From Syntrophaceae bacterium (GTDB taxonomy: Bacteria > Desulfobacterota > Syntrophia > Syntrophales > UBA5619): 35,849 bases of DNA. The notes under the pieces were generated by a model, which made no database searches, was not told where the DNA came from, and was given only the letters and a program-made list of their open reading frames with translations. Positions 33,264-35,849 of this stretch are shown here, in pieces. The DNA lies in the NCBI GenBank assembly GCA_003141195.1, contig PLLC01000018.1:1-35849 (forward strand). Direction: 5' to 3'. Within the stretch, counting starts at the first letter, position 1; every line of letters starts with the position of its first letter. Made by a program: the position numbers and the translations under genes.

Positions 33264-33798
33264 GACCATATTTGCCGGTTTCGGCGGGCAGGGGGTGCTC
33301 ATGATGGGCTATTCCCTGGCCCACGGCGCGATGAGCGCCGGTTATAACGTCACCTTTCTGCCTGCTTACGGCGCAGAAGTCCGGGGGGGAACAGCCAACT
33401 GCACCGTCGCCGTATCGGATGACGAGATTGCCTCGCCCATCGCCTCGGAACCGGACAACATCGTCGTTCTGAACACCCCTTCCCTGTACACATTTCAGAA
33501 TCGTGTGGCCTTCGGCGGCGCCCTTTTCCTGAATTCCTCGATTATCGCCGTCGAATCTTCGCGCCACGACGTCCGGATTTTCAAGATCCCCTCCTCGGAA
33601 ATGGCCGAAAAACTGGGAAATCCGCGAACGGCCAACACGGTGATGATGGGCGCTTTCCTGAAAATGACCGGCCTGGTGCCGCCCGATATCTACCTGAGCA
33701 GCATGGAGACGGTCATGGGGAGCAAAAAGAAATCGGTCATCGAGATCAACCACAAGGCCTTTGCGGCCGGGTATGAATTTCTGAAGATGGCAGAATAA
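33253..33798 (+). CDS. 2-oxoacid:ferredoxin oxidoreductase, gamma subunit
   Basis: Gamma subunit of 181 residues, with FAGFGGQGVLMMGYSLAHGA at the N-terminus and the family motif LPAYGAEVRGGTANCTVAVS. The ATG at 33253 (or the next codon) is chosen because the frame upstream lies inside the beta gene; GGGGGA lies about 10 nt ahead. This completes a D-A-B-C set of four subunits in one operon. Confidence 0.93.
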   Translation: MMVKTIFAGFGGQGVLMMGYSLAHGAMSAGYNVTFLPAYGAEVRGGTANCTVAVSDDEIASPIASEPDNIVVLNTPSLYTFQNRVAFGGALFLNSSIIAVESSRHDVRIFKIPSSEMAEKLGNPRTANTVMMGAFLKMTGLVPPDIYLSSMETVMGSKKKSVIEINHKAFAAGYEFLKMAE

Positions 33799-33835
33799 CG
33801 CGCAGAAGCGATCTTGTTGGAGGAGTCAATCGAAC

Positions 33836-34264
33836 ATGGCAGTCAAGCAAATCTCCGTCCTGCTGGGCAACGTCCCGGGAACCCTTTCCCGGCTGACGAA
33901 TATCCTCGACAAGGAAGACATCACAGCGAAGGCCCTGCTCGCCGCCAGCGCCGCGGAAAACAGCACGGTCCGGATGGTGGTCAACGACCCGGAGAGGGCG
34001 GCGGCGATCCTGGAGAGCTTCGGTTTCAATTACGAGGTCACCCCGGTCCTCGCCGCCGAGGTGCCGCTTCATCCCGGCGGGATCAATGCCATCCTGAACC
34101 CCCTCACCAAGGCGGAGATCAACATCCACTATCTCTATACGACGATCAACCGGATCGGCAAGGAAACGATCGTCATCCTCGGCGTGGACAAGATCGACGA
34201 GGCGAGGGAGGTCCTCCGGCGGAACTGGATCCACCTGATCGAGGATGAGATCTATTCCCTTTAG
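33836..34264 (+). CDS. Tandem ACT-domain amino-acid-binding protein
   Basis: Two ACT domains (about 4-70 and 72-140; [20 protein letters not shown] and [21 protein letters not shown]), no catalytic domain, 142 residues. Such proteins bind amino acids. They often accompany ferredoxin-dependent oxoacid oxidoreductases and phenylacetate-CoA-ligase-type enzymes, so this one may sense a branched-chain or aromatic amino acid. GGAGG lies about 12 nt before the ATG. It follows the gamma subunit by 37 nt on the same strand. Confidence 0.88.
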   Translation: MAVKQISVLLGNVPGTLSRLTNILDKEDITAKALLAASAAENSTVRMVVNDPERAAAILESFGFNYEVTPVLAAEVPLHPGGINAILNPLTKAEINIHYLYTTINRIGKETIVILGVDKIDEAREVLRRNWIHLIEDEIYSL

Positions 34265-34310
34265 AGGGATAGAAACCGGCTTTATCAACAACTCCGAGGC
34301 TCCGGAAGAT

Positions 34311-34718
34311 ATGGGCATTTCTCTGGAGAAAGAGACGGCGCTCCGGGAACGGATGGAGCGCCTCGGCGTCCGGGAGGAAGATTTCCGCGAAACCTTCATC
34401 CGTTCCTCCGGTCCCGGAGGTCAGAAGGTCAATAAGACTTCCTCGTGCGTCTTTCTCGTCCATCTGCCGACGGGTCTCTCCGTAAAATGCCAGCAGGAAC
34501 GTTCCCAGACGCTGAACCGCTTTCTCGCCCGCCGCATTCTCCTCGACCGGATCGAGCGGCTCCGGACGGGGATCGTCAGCGCCGAGCAGATGCGGGTCGA
34601 AAAGATCCGACGGCAGAAAAGGCGGCGTTCCCGGCGGGCCCAGGAGAAGACCCTGGAGGCGAAGCACCTCCAGACGGAAAAGAAGTCCCTCCGCACCCGC
34701 GTCGGCCCGGAGGAGTAG
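34311..34718 (+). CDS. ArfB-like peptidyl-tRNA hydrolase (GGQ domain only)
   Basis: Release-factor-like protein that would free peptides from stalled ribosomes. The 135-residue form has the GGQ loop [17 protein letters not shown] (G36-G37-Q38), then [19 protein letters not shown], and a long basic C-terminal tail ([13 protein letters not shown]) as in ArfB, where the tail probes the empty mRNA channel. It lacks any codon-recognition domain. An ATG at 34245 would overlap the ACT gene and add residues unlike the family, so 34311 ([15 protein letters not shown]) is preferred. It may be the last gene of the oxidoreductase transcript. Confidence 0.85.
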   Translation: MGISLEKETALRERMERLGVREEDFRETFIRSSGPGGQKVNKTSSCVFLVHLPTGLSVKCQQERSQTLNRFLARRILLDRIERLRTGIVSAEQMRVEKIRRQKRRRSRRAQEKTLEAKHLQTEKKSLRTRVGPEE

Positions 34719-35082
34719 CGATTTTCAAAGCCGCCCGGACATCCAGCGCCGCAGCTTCGGCGCGAACATCGTCACAGAGAAGCCAACCGGCCTCCTGTTT
34801 TTTTAGAGTTCATCCGATTTAGGCGTACTTGTCTAAAATGTCTTTCTTCCTGTACTACGCAATCCGGCAGTTTTTGTGGAGATCCACTATTTCGGGGGAA
34901 GATCAGACGGTAATCAATGATGAAAACAGAGGCAATTATCCACTTGACTTTCCATTCGCATAAGAGCATTCATTAGTCGTCGTTTCTCCCATACGCTCAG
35001 GAAGAAACCCATCAACCTAAAACCTTTTGCTTTCTGGTGAGCAAAGTGAGAAGGTGGGGTTACAAAAAATTGATCATGTGAA

Positions 35083-35121
35083 GCCTCTAAGGGAGTCCAA
35101 GGACTCTCTTGGAGGCTTTTT
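35083..35121 (+). terminator. Strong hairpin terminator
   Basis: GCCTCTAAGGGAGTCC pairs with GGACTCTCTTGGAGGC (about 13 pairs, two of them G-T, after leaving a 6-nt loop) and is followed by TTTTTGATTT on the plus strand. The nearest upstream plus-strand gene ends 365 nt away, so it may end the oxidoreductase operon or an unrecognised short RNA. Confidence 0.75.
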
Positions 35122-35309
35122 GATTTATCTCGGAATGAACCACGTTTGAGTTCCCACTGATCTCCATCTGACGTAGGCGCATCTTCAATGAATTGAAGAT
35201 AGCCAAAGCTCAATCTCACCCTTGCCCGGTCATTGTTATCCTAAAATCGAAACCCCTAACCTTCAGGATGTCACCATGAGAAGGAGTTATCTGAAGATGC
35301 CGATATTTT

Positions 35310-35341
35310 GCCTCCAAGAAGGGTAATGCCTTTTTGGGGGC
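35310..35341 (+). promoter_or_regulatory. 13-bp hairpin in the leader of the small-protein pair
   Basis: GCCTCCAAGAAGG (35310-35322) pairs with CCTTTTTGGGGGC (35329-35341) around a 6-nt loop, all 13 positions paired if two G-T pairs are allowed. There is no T-tract. It lies 68 nt upstream of the ATG at 35409, so it may be an mRNA leader structure. Confidence 0.5.
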
Positions 35342-35408
35342 GCATGTATCAGCTACCCGGAGCTAAAAGTTTGAACGTTTTTAAACCATCCAAAAAGGAG
35401 GCACCAAA

Positions 35409-35708
35409 ATGATTATTATCGCTACCACGTCGTGGCCACCAGAAAGTTCGCCGGAAGTCGGTAAACGCCTGTTGAAACTAACTCCGCTACCCCCATTTAT
35501 GACTCAAAAAGGACCATTCTTAATCAGTGAGATAGATACAGGCATTAAGGGCGTGTGCCTGTATGAATTTGACCAGACCAAAACAGCAGAGGCGATGGTA
35601 TATGTTGCCGACCGTTATGCGAAATATATAGGTGTGCCCGGTCTCACCTATAATGTCGCATTATGTTTTGAGGCGAAGGAGGCCATGAAGATGATTGGGA
35701 TGGGTTAA
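35409..35708 (+). CDS. Small conserved-looking protein of unknown function
   Basis: 99 residues with a textbook ribosome site (AAGGAGG, 8 nt upstream). The sequence MIIIATTSWPPESSPEVGKR, then PFLISEIDTGIKGVCLYEFD and ADRYAKYIGVPGLTYNV, suggests a single alpha-beta ferredoxin-like or dimeric-barrel domain. There is no signal peptide and no obvious catalytic residue set. I recall similar small proteins in anaerobic deltaproteobacteria but cannot name a function. The next gene follows after 70 nt with a similarly strong site. Confidence 0.8.
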   Translation: MIIIATTSWPPESSPEVGKRLLKLTPLPPFMTQKGPFLISEIDTGIKGVCLYEFDQTKTAEAMVYVADRYAKYIGVPGLTYNVALCFEAKEAMKMIGMG

Positions 35709-35778
35709 TGTGCCCAATCAAACGGATGATTGTTGCACTTCAACCGCCTGCAAGACTTAATTAAGAGGAGGAAAAGCT

Positions 35779-35849
35779 ATGGGGAAATATCTGTATCTTT
35801 GGGAAATTGACCGGACAAAAATACCTGTGGATCCAAAAGAGCGTGGGGT
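35779..35849 (+). CDS. Start of a small protein gene (3' end beyond window)
   Basis: Only 23 codons are visible: MGKYLYLWEIDRTKIPVDPK and on to the window edge. The ATG follows GAGGAGG by 8 nt. Trp and Tyr placement and the xxYLYLWE strand are again consistent with a dimeric alpha-beta barrel protein. It probably forms an operon with the gene at 35409. Confidence 0.75.
   Translation, partial: MGKYLYLWEIDRTKIPVDPKERG

Larger units (their letters stand above)
34719..35408. other. Gene-free stretch with RNA-structure signals
   Basis: No convincing gene. The longest frame (minus, 34914-35219) runs through a terminator hairpin and has no family features. The region is more AT-rich than its left neighbour and contains two strong hairpins, annotated separately. 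Confidence 0.55.

Noticed and set aside
34914-35219. Minus-strand 101-codon open frame
   Set aside because: It is transcribed against, and passes through, a strong plus-strand terminator hairpin. It has no ribosome site or family feature.

Overview
The window looks like a chromosomal contig from a GC-rich anaerobic bacterium, most likely of the former Deltaproteobacteria (Desulfobacterota, perhaps Syntrophales). The reasons are the four-gene ferredoxin-dependent 2-oxoacid oxidoreductase, the abundant type IV pilus genes, and short palindromic repeats of kinds I associate with that group. The taxonomic call is inference. I saw no rRNA, tRNA or CRISPR array.

Layout. (1) 1-1471: two small exported proteins, the first cut by the window edge, then mostly empty sequence. 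(2) 1472-2790, minus: a toxin-antitoxin island, dinJ-like antitoxin, yafQ-like toxin and a Fic AMP-transferase. (3) 2917-10349, minus: a housekeeping block read as argS, SPOR protein, ffh, rpsP, khpA, rimM, trmD, rplS, rnhB, yraN. It makes the signal recognition particle GTPase, ribosomal proteins and ribosome-maturation factors. A palindromic repeat element sits between rimM and trmD. (4) 10543-15922, minus: a type IV pilus tip set, fimT-pilV-pilW-pilX-pilY1, followed by a small cysteine-rich protein gene with its own promoter and terminator. (5) 15922-16962: a graveyard with a frameshifted DsbC-like gene and a vapBC-like remnant. (6) 16963-23892, minus: a second, unusual prepilin operon. A four-helix membrane protein comes first, then three prepilins, then a 1470-residue protein that starts as a prepilin and continues through a lectin-like domain, BACON, two PA14, Ig-like and MBG repeats and a glycine-rich end. 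(7) 24318-26457, minus: prepilin peptidase pilD and two nucleotide-sugar genes (rfbA and an rfbC-like cupin). (8) 26615-29360: ribD and a convergent FAD-dependent dehydrogenase whose 3' ends share one palindrome. (9) 29464-30905: an orphan NusG-like factor and a convergent choline-kinase-like protein. (10) 31132-34718, plus: a 2-oxoacid:ferredoxin oxidoreductase operon with a tandem-ACT protein and an ArfB-like rescue hydrolase. (11) 34719 to the end: structured noncoding DNA and two small proteins of unknown function.

How it fits together. PilD would process all the prepilins here. Two separate minor-pilin sets, one with PilY1 and one with the giant lectin/PA14 prepilin, suggest two alternative fibre tips with different binding specificities. 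The major pilin, assembly ATPases and secretin are not in the window. The second prepilin operon is the best candidate for a poorly described system. Its giant protein resembles a fusion of the roles of MshP (small prepilin) and MshQ (large lectin-like protein) of MSHA pilus loci, with extra modules, some of which I associate with phage tail fibres.
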